Shown piece by piece: positions 18,962-27,625 of a DNA stretch of 64,000 bases. The notes beneath the pieces are model-generated. The model was not told the DNA's origin, did not search any database, and saw only the letters and a list, made by a program, of their open reading frames with translations. The stretch covers positions 62,001 to 126,000 of the forward strand of contig JAILOG010000002.1 of the NCBI GenBank assembly GCA_024690965.1, read 5' to 3'. Source of the DNA: Clostridiales bacterium (GTDB taxonomy: Bacteria > Bacillota > Clostridia > Oscillospirales > Acutalibacteraceae). The stretch's first letter is position 1. The number at the start of each line of letters is the position of its first letter. The position numbers and the translations under genes are program-made.

Positions 18962-20449
18962 ATGAACGGTATAAATGTAGAATCAAACGGCACCAATACT
19001 TATCTTGTGTACAAGCTCAGCGAAAACGAGGAAATTGACACCTTAAGTTTGGGTATGATGGTAAACAATAAGATAAGCAATGTTATTCCAATATTGTTTA
19101 CGCAAATCGACAGCGACAGGTATTTTAAGTATAATATTTCTTCTAAAATATCATTAAAACAATACTTCAGCGGCGTTGTGAACAAAAAGAGACTTTTGAC
19201 TGTTTTTTCTACGATTCTTAAGGCTATTATTAAGTCTACGGAATATATGATAGACGCTTCTTCGTTTATTCTTGACCCTGAGTATATTTATGTTGATGTA
19301 AGCTCGGGCGAGGCTTATTTGCTTTGTATGCCTCTTATGGAGCTTGCCGACAAGCGTGTGGAATTGTCTGCGTTTTTTAAGAGCATAATGTTTTCAACAC
19401 AGTTTGACCAGAGCGAAAATGTTGATTATGTGGCTATGCTTATCTCTTACATCAACAGTAACCCCACAATATCTCCCGAGGGATTTGAAGAATTCATAAA
19501 CGGGCTTTTAAACGGACCGAAACCTGCTAAAAAGGAAGAAAAGCCCGCGCCTCGACCGGTTGCCGCGCCGCAGGCTCCTGTTGCCGATAGTGCTCAGCAA
19601 ACCGCGGCTTCTTCGGGAATAAAAACTCCCCTGACAAAAGACCAAATGCCGCAATCGCTTAACAATAATGCAAAGGCACAGCCTCCCATGCAGAACAAAC
19701 CCGTTAATAACGCGCCCGTAAATAATAATTTGCTAAGTGACAGAAAGAATCAAGCGCCTTTAAAAAATGACAGGCAAAACAAAAACGTGCAAGGCAACCA
19801 AACAGGATTTGCGGTACCGGGTAAGCCTGCAGGCGTTTCGCAGCCTGTGCCGGCAGAAAAGCCCAAAAAGGAGAAAAAAGGCGGATTTTCTCTGTTTGGA
19901 AAAAAGAAAGAGAAAAAACCGGAGCAGAATAATAAGTCTCAGAATACCGCAAATAATAATACAGGATTTAATGTACCGGGGCAAAACGTTCAGGTTACAT
20001 CAACAAATGTATCTATACCTAATATGCCTGTAAATAATCCGTCTGTGCCAAATCAATCCGGAGCCAAAATGAATTTCGGCGACACCACCGTTTTAGGCGG
20101 AAATGCCCCCATAGGCGAAACAACGGTTTTGGGAGTTGGCGCACCTGCCGCACCCAGACAGGCATTTTTGGTACGCAAAAAGAATAATGAAAGAATAATA
20201 ATAAATAAAGATATGTTTAAGCTCGGCAAAGAGCGCAGTTATGTTGACTATTGCGTAAGCGACAACAGCGCTGTAAGCCGTAGCCACGCAAATATTATAA
20301 AAAAGGGCGAAGAGTATTTTGTTGTTGATATGAACTCTACGAACCACAGCTTTATAAACGGTATGATCTTAACGCCGCAGACAGAGAGCAAGATAAATAA
20401 CGGAGATACCTTAAGCCTGGGTGATGAGGAGTTTGTATTTCATATTTAA
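18962..20449 (+). CDS. DUF6382-FHA signalling protein of the pilus locus
   Basis: 495 residues. N-terminal DUF6382-type domain (about 1-175, containing FILDPEYIYVD), a Pro/Asn/Gln-rich disordered linker with a basic patch (about 180-370), two short repeats GDTTVLGG (373-380) and GETTVLG (385-391), and a C-terminal FHA domain (about 400-493) with the phosphothreonine-binding signature residues in VSRSHANI and NSTNHSFING. FHA domains bind phosphothreonine. The TTVLG repeats just before it resemble the ETT switch of GarA/OdhI. ATG at 18962 after AAAGGTG. Last gene of the pilus locus; a terminator follows. Confidence 0.82.
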   Translation: MNGINVESNGTNTYLVYKLSENEEIDTLSLGMMVNNKISNVIPILFTQIDSDRYFKYNISSKISLKQYFSGVVNKKRLLTVFSTILKAIIKSTEYMIDASSFILDPEYIYVDVSSGEAYLLCMPLMELADKRVELSAFFKSIMFSTQFDQSENVDYVAMLISYINSNPTISPEGFEEFINGLLNGPKPAKKEEKPAPRPVAAPQAPVADSAQQTAASSGIKTPLTKDQMPQSLNNNAKAQPPMQNKPVNNAPVNNNLLSDRKNQAPLKNDRQNKNVQGNQTGFAVPGKPAGVSQPVPAEKPKKEKKGGFSLFGKKKEKKPEQNNKSQNTANNNTGFNVPGQNVQVTSTNVSIPNMPVNNPSVPNQSGAKMNFGDTTVLGGNAPIGETTVLGVGAPAAPRQAFLVRKKNNERIIINKDMFKLGKERSYVDYCVSDNSAVSRSHANIIKKGEEYFVVDMNSTNHSFINGMILTPQTESKINNGDTLSLGDEEFVFHI

Positions 20450-20485
20450 TTTTCTAAAAGAATAATATTCTTTTAATATTGACCG

Positions 20486-20523
20486 CAGGGTGAGGAATAG
20501 TATTTATTTTTCACCCTGTTTTT
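20486..20523 (+). terminator. Rho-independent terminator of the pilus locus
   Basis: 8-bp perfect stem (20486-20493 with 20511-20518) followed directly by five T residues, 37 bp after the FHA gene stop. Confidence 0.8.
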
Positions 20524-20561
20524 GAGCATATTATATTTATAAACCAAAAGGATGTATTGCG

Positions 20562-22199
20562 ATGAAAAAATATTCATTTAAGCTGTTTTCTCTTTTTCTG
20601 GCTTTAACACTTGCCGTTTCTGCCGTTATGTCGGCAAACGCAGATGATATTGCCGTTGCCGGTGATGTTAAAAAGGTAGGAATAAGAGGCGCGGGAGTTA
20701 TGGACTATTCGCTTGATCTAAGCTGCGAGTATTCGGATTCGTATTTTTATGAGGATAACACCGTTTATAACCCTAAGCTTGCAATGCTCACGCTTGAAAT
20801 GGCAATGGCTGCCTTTAACACTCCCGAATATCTTCACGGTGATACAGACAGCCGCTTACCTGCCGAGTATAATATAGATTACAGCTATAAGTCGCTTGGT
20901 TTTGAAAACGCGAAATACTATAATTACGATATACCCGTTACAGATAAATCCGATAAAGTCGCCTTTTCATTTGCTACAAAGGAGATTAAGAGCCCCTCAG
21001 GTGAAAGCGATACCTTAATTGCGGTTATGGTACGCGGCGGTAATTACGGCGGAGAATGGGTAAGTAATTTTCACGCGTACGACAGCGATGATCCGCTGTA
21101 TACAGAGCCGCATTACGGATTTAAAACAGCGGCAAAGAAGCTTTACGACGCTTTTAACACTTTTTTGAATGAAAACGGAGATTCCTTTAAGGGCGATATA
21201 AAACTGTGGACGACCGGTTACAGCAGAGGCGCTGCTGTATCAAATGCTTTTTCGCATTTGGTAAACACATCGCAGCAGATAGATGCGGTGTCGAGATATT
21301 TAAGCAGAAGCAACATTTATGCCTATCAGTTTGCCTGCCCTCCCGGGGGAAGAGAAACGCTCCTTGACCCGGAAGCCGACAAGAATATTTTTGTTGTTTC
21401 TTCACCGTGTGATTTTGTGCCGATGATACCGTTTACACAATGGGGATTCTCGGTTTACGGCAATTTAAAATACTTACCCGATACCATGAACGTAACAGCT
21501 CAAAAGTATTTTGATGAGCTTTTAAGCGGAACTAAATATGAGGGAAACGCACCTTGCAGTCATGAGCAGGCAGAAACATTTTCAGACTTCAGCGATAAGC
21601 TTTCATCGGCGTTTACCGAAGACACTTATAAGCGTTTGCAAGATACTGTAATGCGTTTGGTAGGAAAAGCATACGAAAGTGAGGACGAGCTTTCCTCATC
21701 GGGCGGACTTACAAATAACAAGCTTGTTATTGTCGCGTTGGGAGCTTTTTTAAAGCTTAAAACCGATTTCGATTTGGAAAAGAATTTTAACGCTATAGTT
21801 TACGGGCATCTGCCCGAGCATTATTTGTCTCTTATTTATTCGTCGATATACGGGGATGATACCGAGAAAGATGATTCCGATACCGAGACAGACACGGAAA
21901 TTATATCTGACAGCGATACAACATCCGAGACAGATACTCAAAGCGATACCGATACCGCGTCGGATACTCAAACAGACACGACATCCGACAGGGAAGAATA
22001 TAAGCTGCTTGGTGACGCAAATTTAGACGAAAAGGTAGATATGCAGGATGTAGTGGAGATTCAGAGATATATCGCAAGGCTTGTTCAGTTTATTCCCGAA
22101 CAATATGTCAATTCTGATGTAAATGAGGACAGCTTTGTTAATATGCTTGACATAACGCGATTGCAATTATTTATTGCAGGCTTAATAGATGCTTTTTGA
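20562..22199 (+). CDS. Secreted lipase-like alpha/beta hydrolase with C-terminal dockerin
   Basis: 545 residues. Signal peptide (residues 1-26, ending SANA). The hydrolase region (about 30-425) has the nucleophile elbow GYSRG with Ser221, followed by AYQFACPPGG and DFVPMIPF, a pattern of class 3 lipase-like enzymes; the substrate is unknown. A Thr/Asp/Ser-rich linker (about 440-480) leads to a type I dockerin: two Ca-binding repeats beginning DANLDEKVDMQD and SDVNEDSFVNMLD. Dockerins plug into cohesins, so the enzyme probably joins a cell-surface or cellulosome-like complex. ATG at 20562 after AAAGGATG. Confidence 0.82.
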   Translation: MKKYSFKLFSLFLALTLAVSAVMSANADDIAVAGDVKKVGIRGAGVMDYSLDLSCEYSDSYFYEDNTVYNPKLAMLTLEMAMAAFNTPEYLHGDTDSRLPAEYNIDYSYKSLGFENAKYYNYDIPVTDKSDKVAFSFATKEIKSPSGESDTLIAVMVRGGNYGGEWVSNFHAYDSDDPLYTEPHYGFKTAAKKLYDAFNTFLNENGDSFKGDIKLWTTGYSRGAAVSNAFSHLVNTSQQIDAVSRYLSRSNIYAYQFACPPGGRETLLDPEADKNIFVVSSPCDFVPMIPFTQWGFSVYGNLKYLPDTMNVTAQKYFDELLSGTKYEGNAPCSHEQAETFSDFSDKLSSAFTEDTYKRLQDTVMRLVGKAYESEDELSSSGGLTNNKLVIVALGAFLKLKTDFDLEKNFNAIVYGHLPEHYLSLIYSSIYGDDTEKDDSDTETDTEIISDSDTTSETDTQSDTDTASDTQTDTTSDREEYKLLGDANLDEKVDMQDVVEIQRYIARLVQFIPEQYVNSDVNEDSFVNMLDITRLQLFIAGLIDAF

Positions 22200-22288
22200 T
22201 AAAATCTTACAATAAAAGTGCATTAAGAATCATTAAGTAACAGAGCAAATACCGTTTATGAGAATTTATAGAAGGGACAGTTAATAAT

Positions 22289-23242
22289 ATGGAGGCTCAG
22301 TTATACACAGGCACAAGAAAAGTCGCGATCATCGGCGCGGGTTATGTAGGCGCGTCTATTGCTTATGCGCTTACGCTTAAAGATCTTGCCAGAGAGATAG
22401 TGCTTATTGATATCAATAACGAAAAGGCTGAAGGTGAAGCGCTTGACATTCAGCATGGAATAGCATATATGGGTTCTTCGTCTGTTAAAGCGGGGTCTTA
22501 TGAGGATTGCGCAGGGTGCGATCTGATAATAATTACGGCAGGAAGAAACAGAAGACCAACCGAATCACGGTTGGATATGATAAACGACAATATACTTATA
22601 ATGAAAGATGTTGTAACAAAGCTTTCTAAGTATTATACAAAAGGCGTTGTTTTGATAGTATCAAACCCTGTTGACATACTTACATACAAGTGCAACGAGT
22701 GGCTGGGCCTTACAAACGGCAAGGTGTTCGGAACAGGATGTATACTTGATACATCAAGGCTTATACGCGCAATTTCAGGTTATACGGGGCTTAATACAGA
22801 GTCCATAAAATGTAATATTGTAGGTGAACACGGAGAATCACAATTTCCCGTTTGGAGCAGGCTTGCGATAGCGGGCGTTCCGATGAATGAATACTGTGAA
22901 AACGTAGGTTTAAAATGGGGAGAAGAACAGAAAAATGATCTGTATAATACAGTCAGAAATCTGGGAACCAGAATAATCTCCGCAAAGGGCAGAACCCACT
23001 ACGGAATTGCCACCTGCGTATGCTCAATCGCGGACGCTGTTTTAAATCAAAGGCTTACCGTGGCGTCTGTAACTACACCGTTAAACGGAGAATACGGTAT
23101 AAGCGGAGTGTCGCTCAGTCTGCCTTCTATAATAGGTGTAAACGGTGTAGAGCATAAGCTTGAGGAACATTGGACAGACGAAGAATATCAGAAGCTGAAT
23201 TACAGCGCAAACAGCCTTAAAGATGTTTTGAAAAGAATTTGA
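22289..23242 (+). CDS. L-lactate/malate dehydrogenase family enzyme
   Basis: 317-residue cytosolic NAD-dependent 2-hydroxyacid dehydrogenase. Rossmann motif GAGYVGASIA (16-25) with Asp41 favouring NAD. Catalytic residues are in place: Arg94 (ESRLDM), Asp154 and Arg157 (LDTSRLIR), His181 (GEHGESQF). The residue at the substrate-specificity position (LDH Gln102) is Arg88, in NRRPTESR, which in this superfamily marks malate rather than lactate enzymes. Overall sequence looks LDH-like, so I leave the symbol empty. RBS AGAAGGGA. Single gene without visible operon partners. Confidence 0.85.
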   Translation: MEAQLYTGTRKVAIIGAGYVGASIAYALTLKDLAREIVLIDINNEKAEGEALDIQHGIAYMGSSSVKAGSYEDCAGCDLIIITAGRNRRPTESRLDMINDNILIMKDVVTKLSKYYTKGVVLIVSNPVDILTYKCNEWLGLTNGKVFGTGCILDTSRLIRAISGYTGLNTESIKCNIVGEHGESQFPVWSRLAIAGVPMNEYCENVGLKWGEEQKNDLYNTVRNLGTRIISAKGRTHYGIATCVCSIADAVLNQRLTVASVTTPLNGEYGISGVSLSLPSIIGVNGVEHKLEEHWTDEEYQKLNYSANSLKDVLKRI

Positions 23243-23324
23243 TTTTTACACGAAACTAATTATAAGCATTTTGTATTGTTAATATTTGAATACGCTGAAA
23301 ATGAGAAAAAACTTTACTAAATTA

Positions 23325-23353
23325 TTGATTTTGTGTTTAGATTGTGATATCAT
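23325..23353 (+). promoter_or_regulatory. Predicted extended -10 promoter of the FAD oxidoreductase gene
   Basis: TTGATT at 23325-23330, 17-base spacer, TATCAT at 23348-23353 with an upstream TG (23345-23346), 41 bp before the start codon. Confidence 0.6.
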
Positions 23354-23394
23354 AAGCCTCAGAATCAACAACAAAAGAGAGGAGTATCCTAAGG

Positions 23395-24951
23395 TTGAAA
23401 AGAGTAGTAATAATTGGAGCCGGTCCGGCGGGACTTACCTGTGCGGCAGAGCTTTTAAAGGATAATAACGGAGAATATGAGGTCATTGTTTTGGAAGAGA
23501 CCGAGGAGTTTGGCGGCATATCCAGAACGGTTCGCTATAACGGTAACCGTATGGATATCGGCGGGCACAGATTCTTTTCAAAGAGCGACGAGGTTATGAA
23601 CTGGTGGGCGGACCTTATGCCGTTGCAGGGAGAGCCTTCTTTTGACGATAAGTTGCTCGGGCGCGAAAAACCGCTTGAAAACGGCGGTCCTGACCCCGAA
23701 AAAGAAGATGTCGCGATGCTTATACGTGACCGTGTTTCAAGAATATACTACAAAAAGCATTTCTTTGACTATCCTATATCAATGAAGGCTTCAACCATTA
23801 AAAATATGGGCTTTGGTACCACAATGGTTGCCGGATTCAGCTATATGAAATCGGTTATTCACAAAAAGCAGGAAATAAATCTTGAAAATTTCTATATTAA
23901 CCGTTTCGGTAAAAAGCTTTACAGTATGTTCTTTGAAGGATATACCGAAAAGCTGTGGGGCAGACATCCAAGCCAGATATCCGCGGACTGGGGTTCTCAG
24001 CGTGTTAAGGGGCTGTCTATACGTGCGGTTATTAAGGATATGTGGAAAAAGGCATTTGGCAAAAAAGACGCTTCTAACGTAGAGACTTCTTTGATAGAGC
24101 AGTTCTGGTATCCTAAATTCGGCCCCGGTCAACTTTGGGAGCTCAGCGCAGAGCTTATAAAGCAACGCGGCGGAAAAATACTCACGAATCATCTTGTAAA
24201 GAATATAGAAATTAAGGACGGAAAAATTTCATCTGTAATATGCAAAACACCTGACGGTGAAGAGACAATAACAGGAGATATTTTTGTTTCGTCTATGCCT
24301 GTTAAAGATTTAGTGGAAGGTATGACAGGTGAAAAACCCGATCAGGATATAATTGATATTGCCGCTGGCTTGCCGTACCGTGATTTTGTTACGGTAGGAC
24401 TTCTTGTTAATAAACTCAATCTTAAAAATGAAACGAATATAAAAACTCTTTCGAATATAGTACCCGATAACTGGATATATGTTCAGGATGTAGGCGTAAA
24501 GCTTGGTCGTATTCAGGTATTCAATAACTGGTCGCCTTATCTTGTTAAGGATCCTGAAAACACTGTTTGGATAGGTTTGGAATACTTCTGCAAAGAGGGC
24601 GACGAATTCTGGAATATGACAGATGAGGAATGTGTTGAATTTGCATCTAAAGAGCTTGAGTCGATGGGAGTTATAGACAGAAGCGATATTATAGACTCTC
24701 ACCGTGAAAGAGTTAAGAAGGCGTATCCTGCTTATTTTGATACTTATAAGGATATGGACAAGCTTATAGCTGCTTTAAATAAGTATGACAATTTGTATTG
24801 CATAGGTAGAAACGGGCAGCACAGATACAACAATATGGACCATTCTATGCTTACTGCCATGCGTACAGCCGATGCCATTAAGAAAGGCAATGTAACTCGT
24901 GATGTTATTTGGAACGTAAACAGCGAGAAAGAATATCACGAATCTAAATAA
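23395..24951 (+). CDS. FAD-dependent amine-oxidase-like oxidoreductase
   Basis: 518 residues. N-terminal FAD-binding dinucleotide fold [14 protein letters not shown] (residues 7-20) followed by [10 protein letters not shown] and [14 protein letters not shown], the double motif of the NAD(P)/FAD amine-oxidase/UDP-galactopyranose-mutase-like group. A mid-region [20 protein letters not shown] and a C-terminal [16 protein letters not shown] loop are typical of uncharacterised clostridial members linked to glycan synthesis. Reaction unknown. TTG start at 23395, GAGAGGAG upstream. It has its own promoter and is followed by a terminator-like hairpin. Confidence 0.78.
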   Translation: MKRVVIIGAGPAGLTCAAELLKDNNGEYEVIVLEETEEFGGISRTVRYNGNRMDIGGHRFFSKSDEVMNWWADLMPLQGEPSFDDKLLGREKPLENGGPDPEKEDVAMLIRDRVSRIYYKKHFFDYPISMKASTIKNMGFGTTMVAGFSYMKSVIHKKQEINLENFYINRFGKKLYSMFFEGYTEKLWGRHPSQISADWGSQRVKGLSIRAVIKDMWKKAFGKKDASNVETSLIEQFWYPKFGPGQLWELSAELIKQRGGKILTNHLVKNIEIKDGKISSVICKTPDGEETITGDIFVSSMPVKDLVEGMTGEKPDQDIIDIAAGLPYRDFVTVGLLVNKLNLKNETNIKTLSNIVPDNWIYVQDVGVKLGRIQVFNNWSPYLVKDPENTVWIGLEYFCKEGDEFWNMTDEECVEFASKELESMGVIDRSDIIDSHRERVKKAYPAYFDTYKDMDKLIAALNKYDNLYCIGRNGQHRYNNMDHSMLTAMRTADAIKKGNVTRDVIWNVNSEKEYHESK

Positions 24952-24988
24952 AACCGGTTTAAAATATCAGTAATATAATATTAAAAAA

Positions 24989-25019
24989 TACGGGTAAGCC
25001 CACAAAGAGCTTGCCCGTA
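24989..25019. terminator. Terminator-like hairpin
   Basis: 11-bp stem with one G-U pair (24989-24999 with 25009-25019) behind the oxidoreductase. The plus-strand tail is only A/T-rich and lacks a clean T-run. Confidence 0.5.
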
Positions 25020-25047
25020 AATTAATCTGAAAAGTGAGATTTATATA

Positions 25048-26043
25048 ATGACCACGAAACCTACACCGCAAAATATTCTTCTTGACAAAAGCGGCAGACT
25101 TTTAAAAGAAGGGGTGTTCACTGCTCCTTTTGTATATGACAGAAGTATGATTAAACATAACCGCATCAGTATATGTGAAAGGGATTGCTTTTATATAGCC
25201 AACAGACGGTTTGGATTGTATATTTCGGTGTGCGATAAATCCATAACAGGGTATATAAGTATAATACTTGCCGATTTTGAAAATATGACAGTTATGTCAC
25301 GCACACTCACAAAATTTCTTCCGTTTGGTAAAATGAAAATGCCCCAAAGTCCAAATGAGGGGAAAATATCCTTTTCAAATGAAAAATGCGGAGCGCTTAT
25401 CGTATCTAACGGAAAGGAAAAATACATAAAGTGCGATTTTATAGATTTTTATGACAGTAAAAATCTATATATTAACCTGACGATTAGTACAGATAATTTG
25501 GTTGATGTTTATTCTACGGCGGACTTTGGCGAAAACAGGTTTGAGTACAACTGCTTTGGTGCCGGCATGCTGGCGAGAGGAATTGTGCGCATGGGAGGAG
25601 CCGAGTATACGGCTGAGTGTGAAAAGACGTATGTTTTTCATAACTTTGAGCGTGGTAATAACAAATTGTTATCCCACGATGCTTACCTATTCGCAAATCA
25701 TTATTTAAAGGACAGGATGCCGTTTTCGTTAAAGCTTAAGGACAGTGAAAACAATTCCGTCTTAAACAACTGCGCCGTATATAACGGAAGCATTAATAGG
25801 CTTGGAAAGATACGAACTTCACATAATGAAAAGACGCCGAAAAGCAGTTATATTTTTAATGAAATAGGTCACGCACTGGATATAACCTTTACACCTCTCG
25901 ACAATAATAAAGATTATATTATGCGCGCAACGGCATATGACCGTATGGTAATATTCGGCAGAATTGAAGGAGATATGATTCTTAACAAGAATATCTCCGT
26001 AGGGTTTAACCGGTTGCCCTCATTAATGGAAGTAATATTCTAA
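25048..26043 (+). CDS. DUF2804-like protein
   Basis: 331 residues, no signal peptide and no membrane helix. The N-terminal LLDKSGRLLKEGVF plus VYDRSMIKHNRISICERD and a C-terminal MVIFGRIEGDMILN are the landmarks I associate with DUF2804, a family of unknown function with a lipocalin-like beta fold. The middle consists of alternating short beta-strand-like stretches. ATG at 25048 after AAAGTGAG. It sits alone between hairpins, so no functional context. Assignment is from memory of the family and unverified. Confidence 0.65.
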   Translation: MTTKPTPQNILLDKSGRLLKEGVFTAPFVYDRSMIKHNRISICERDCFYIANRRFGLYISVCDKSITGYISIILADFENMTVMSRTLTKFLPFGKMKMPQSPNEGKISFSNEKCGALIVSNGKEKYIKCDFIDFYDSKNLYINLTISTDNLVDVYSTADFGENRFEYNCFGAGMLARGIVRMGGAEYTAECEKTYVFHNFERGNNKLLSHDAYLFANHYLKDRMPFSLKLKDSENNSVLNNCAVYNGSINRLGKIRTSHNEKTPKSSYIFNEIGHALDITFTPLDNNKDYIMRATAYDRMVIFGRIEGDMILNKNISVGFNRLPSLMEVIF

Positions 26044-26067
26044 TTAAATAACTTATAAAAAATTTGA

Positions 26068-26103
26068 TTCCCCCGAAAAACCGCAATGGGTTTTTCGGGG
26101 GAA
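26068..26103. terminator. Strong bidirectional terminator
   Basis: Perfect 15-bp inverted repeat (26068-26082 with 26089-26103, 6-base loop) between convergent genes; the arms carry a 5-base A/T block, and a T-rich run follows on the minus strand. Confidence 0.85.
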
Positions 26104-26136
26104 CAATTAACTTATGATTTTAAAAGTATAGAACTA

Positions 26137-27609
26137 TTACTGGGCAGTTACTGCTGTAAATGCGCTTGTACCGTCGAAGTTAAATACGAGTTTATCTTCG
26201 CCTACAGGAATTGTAACAACGTTGTTTTCAACAGTCATATTCTCTCTTGCTGACTTAATGTTTTCTGCTGCGATAGGTGTTGCAAGCTCGATTTTGCCTA
26301 TCTCTTCCTGCTCTTCTTTGTCATAATAGAAGATTATGTTAGAAACTGTCTCTTTTCCGTCTTCTGCGTCAACAGGAACTTCAAAGTATGCAAGAACGTC
26401 AACTTCTTTGTCGCCTATTGTGAGTTTAGCCTTTACATAAGGCTGATTTGTTCTCCAATCGGTACCAACAAGCTCTTCGCTGTTTGTATCCTCGGTAGCT
26501 GTATCCTCAGATGCTGTATCTTCTGTAGCTGTGTCTTCGGAAGCTGTGTCCTCAGTTGCTGTGTCTTCGGAAGCTGTGTCAACATCGCTGATTTCTTCGA
26601 TCAAAGGAAGCTTATCAATAAGCTTTGCAATGAATCTCTGAAGTGTTGCAACGTCCATCATTGTAACGTCACCGTTAAGAGATACGTCGGCAGCGATTTC
26701 GTCGATCTCGATATCAAACTCAGCAATGTGCTTTTGCATTGTAACAACGTCCATCATGTCAACAACGCCGCTCTTGTCAGCATCGCCCCAGAGAATATCT
26801 TTCTCTGTGTTTGTGTCGCTCTCTGTTGTAGGATCTTCGCTGTTTGTGTCTTCTTCAGAGTCTTCTTCCTCTTCTGCAACCTCAAGGCTTGCAAGATCTT
26901 CTACTTTAACATCTAAAGTATAAGTTTTCTCACTGAGAGTTTTGTCCATCTCTGTCAAAACGTTCATAAGAGTGTCTTTGTGTTCTGTAACAAATTCATC
27001 ACTTACATAAGGCATAAATGCAAGAGCTGCTTCTGCAACCTTTATTCCGCCCTCTAAAGTTGCGACGCCTTCGTTGATCTCTTTAACTTCGAAATCGAGC
27101 AAGCTCATGAATTTCTTTATTTCTGTGCCGTCTGCTTTTGTTGAATCATATTTAACTGTAACAACATCGCCGGCTGCGAGCTCTTCAGAAACATCGCCTG
27201 CATAAGGAAGAACGCCTGTTTTTCCGTCGTAAATTGTTAAATCTTCTACGTTAACGTCTACTGTCAATGTGAGCTCTGTGAAACCGATCGCATCAATTGC
27301 AGGAGTGTAATTTTCCATGTTAACACCAAGCTCTGCAAGTGTGTCTTTTACTACGAATGTACGGGTGAGTGTTGCCTTGTCGCCGTCTACTGCCGCAACG
27401 TCAAAATCATATGCATAGAAAACTCTGTTAAGCTCGTTGTCTGCATAATCATGAGCGCCGTAGTTGATAGCTACAACATCGCCAGCTTTAATGGCTGCTT
27501 CTGCTTCTGTTTCTGCACCGTCTTCTGCAAAAGCTGCTGTTGCCATTACTGAAACAAGCATTAATGCTGCCAATGCGAAGGAAAGGTACTTTTTGATTGT
27601 CATTTTCAT
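26137..27609 (-). CDS. Secreted protein with internal dockerin and acidic repeats
   Basis: 490 residues. Signal peptide (1-28, ending AFA). Two related beta-type segments follow (about 38-125 and 135-235, both containing AGDVV and ending in a DVxVEDL motif). Then an acidic Glu/Asp/Thr linker, a type I dockerin (about 272-335: DADKSGVVDMMDVVTMQKHI and SLNGDVTMMDVATLQRFI), a linker of D-T-A-[ST]-E pentapeptides (about 345-375), and a C-terminal beta-rich domain (385-490). The dockerin is internal, not terminal as usual. No enzyme motif, so possibly structural or binding. RBS AAAGGGG; start 16 bp after the phosphomutase stop. Confidence 0.75.
   Translation of the reverse strand: MKMTIKKYLSFALAALMLVSVMATAAFAEDGAETEAEAAIKAGDVVAINYGAHDYADNELNRVFYAYDFDVAAVDGDKATLTRTFVVKDTLAELGVNMENYTPAIDAIGFTELTLTVDVNVEDLTIYDGKTGVLPYAGDVSEELAAGDVVTVKYDSTKADGTEIKKFMSLLDFEVKEINEGVATLEGGIKVAEAALAFMPYVSDEFVTEHKDTLMNVLTEMDKTLSEKTYTLDVKVEDLASLEVAEEEEDSEEDTNSEDPTTESDTNTEKDILWGDADKSGVVDMMDVVTMQKHIAEFDIEIDEIAADVSLNGDVTMMDVATLQRFIAKLIDKLPLIEEISDVDTASEDTATEDTASEDTATEDTASEDTATEDTNSEELVGTDWRTNQPYVKAKLTIGDKEVDVLAYFEVPVDAEDGKETVSNIIFYYDKEEQEEIGKIELATPIAAENIKSARENMTVENNVVTIPVGEDKLVFNFDGTSAFTAVTAQ
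26486..26575 (-). repeat. Six 15-bp tandem units in coding sequence
   Basis: Six imperfect 15-bp units encoding alternating D-T-A-S-E and D-T-A-T-E pentapeptides in the dockerin protein. Copy number could vary between strains by slippage. Confidence 0.8.
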
Positions 27610-27625
27610 TGTCTTTGTCCCCTTT

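Noticed and set aside
26486-26575. 15-bp repeats as a regulatory or CRISPR-like array
   Set aside because: They are in frame and encode an acidic pentapeptide linker.
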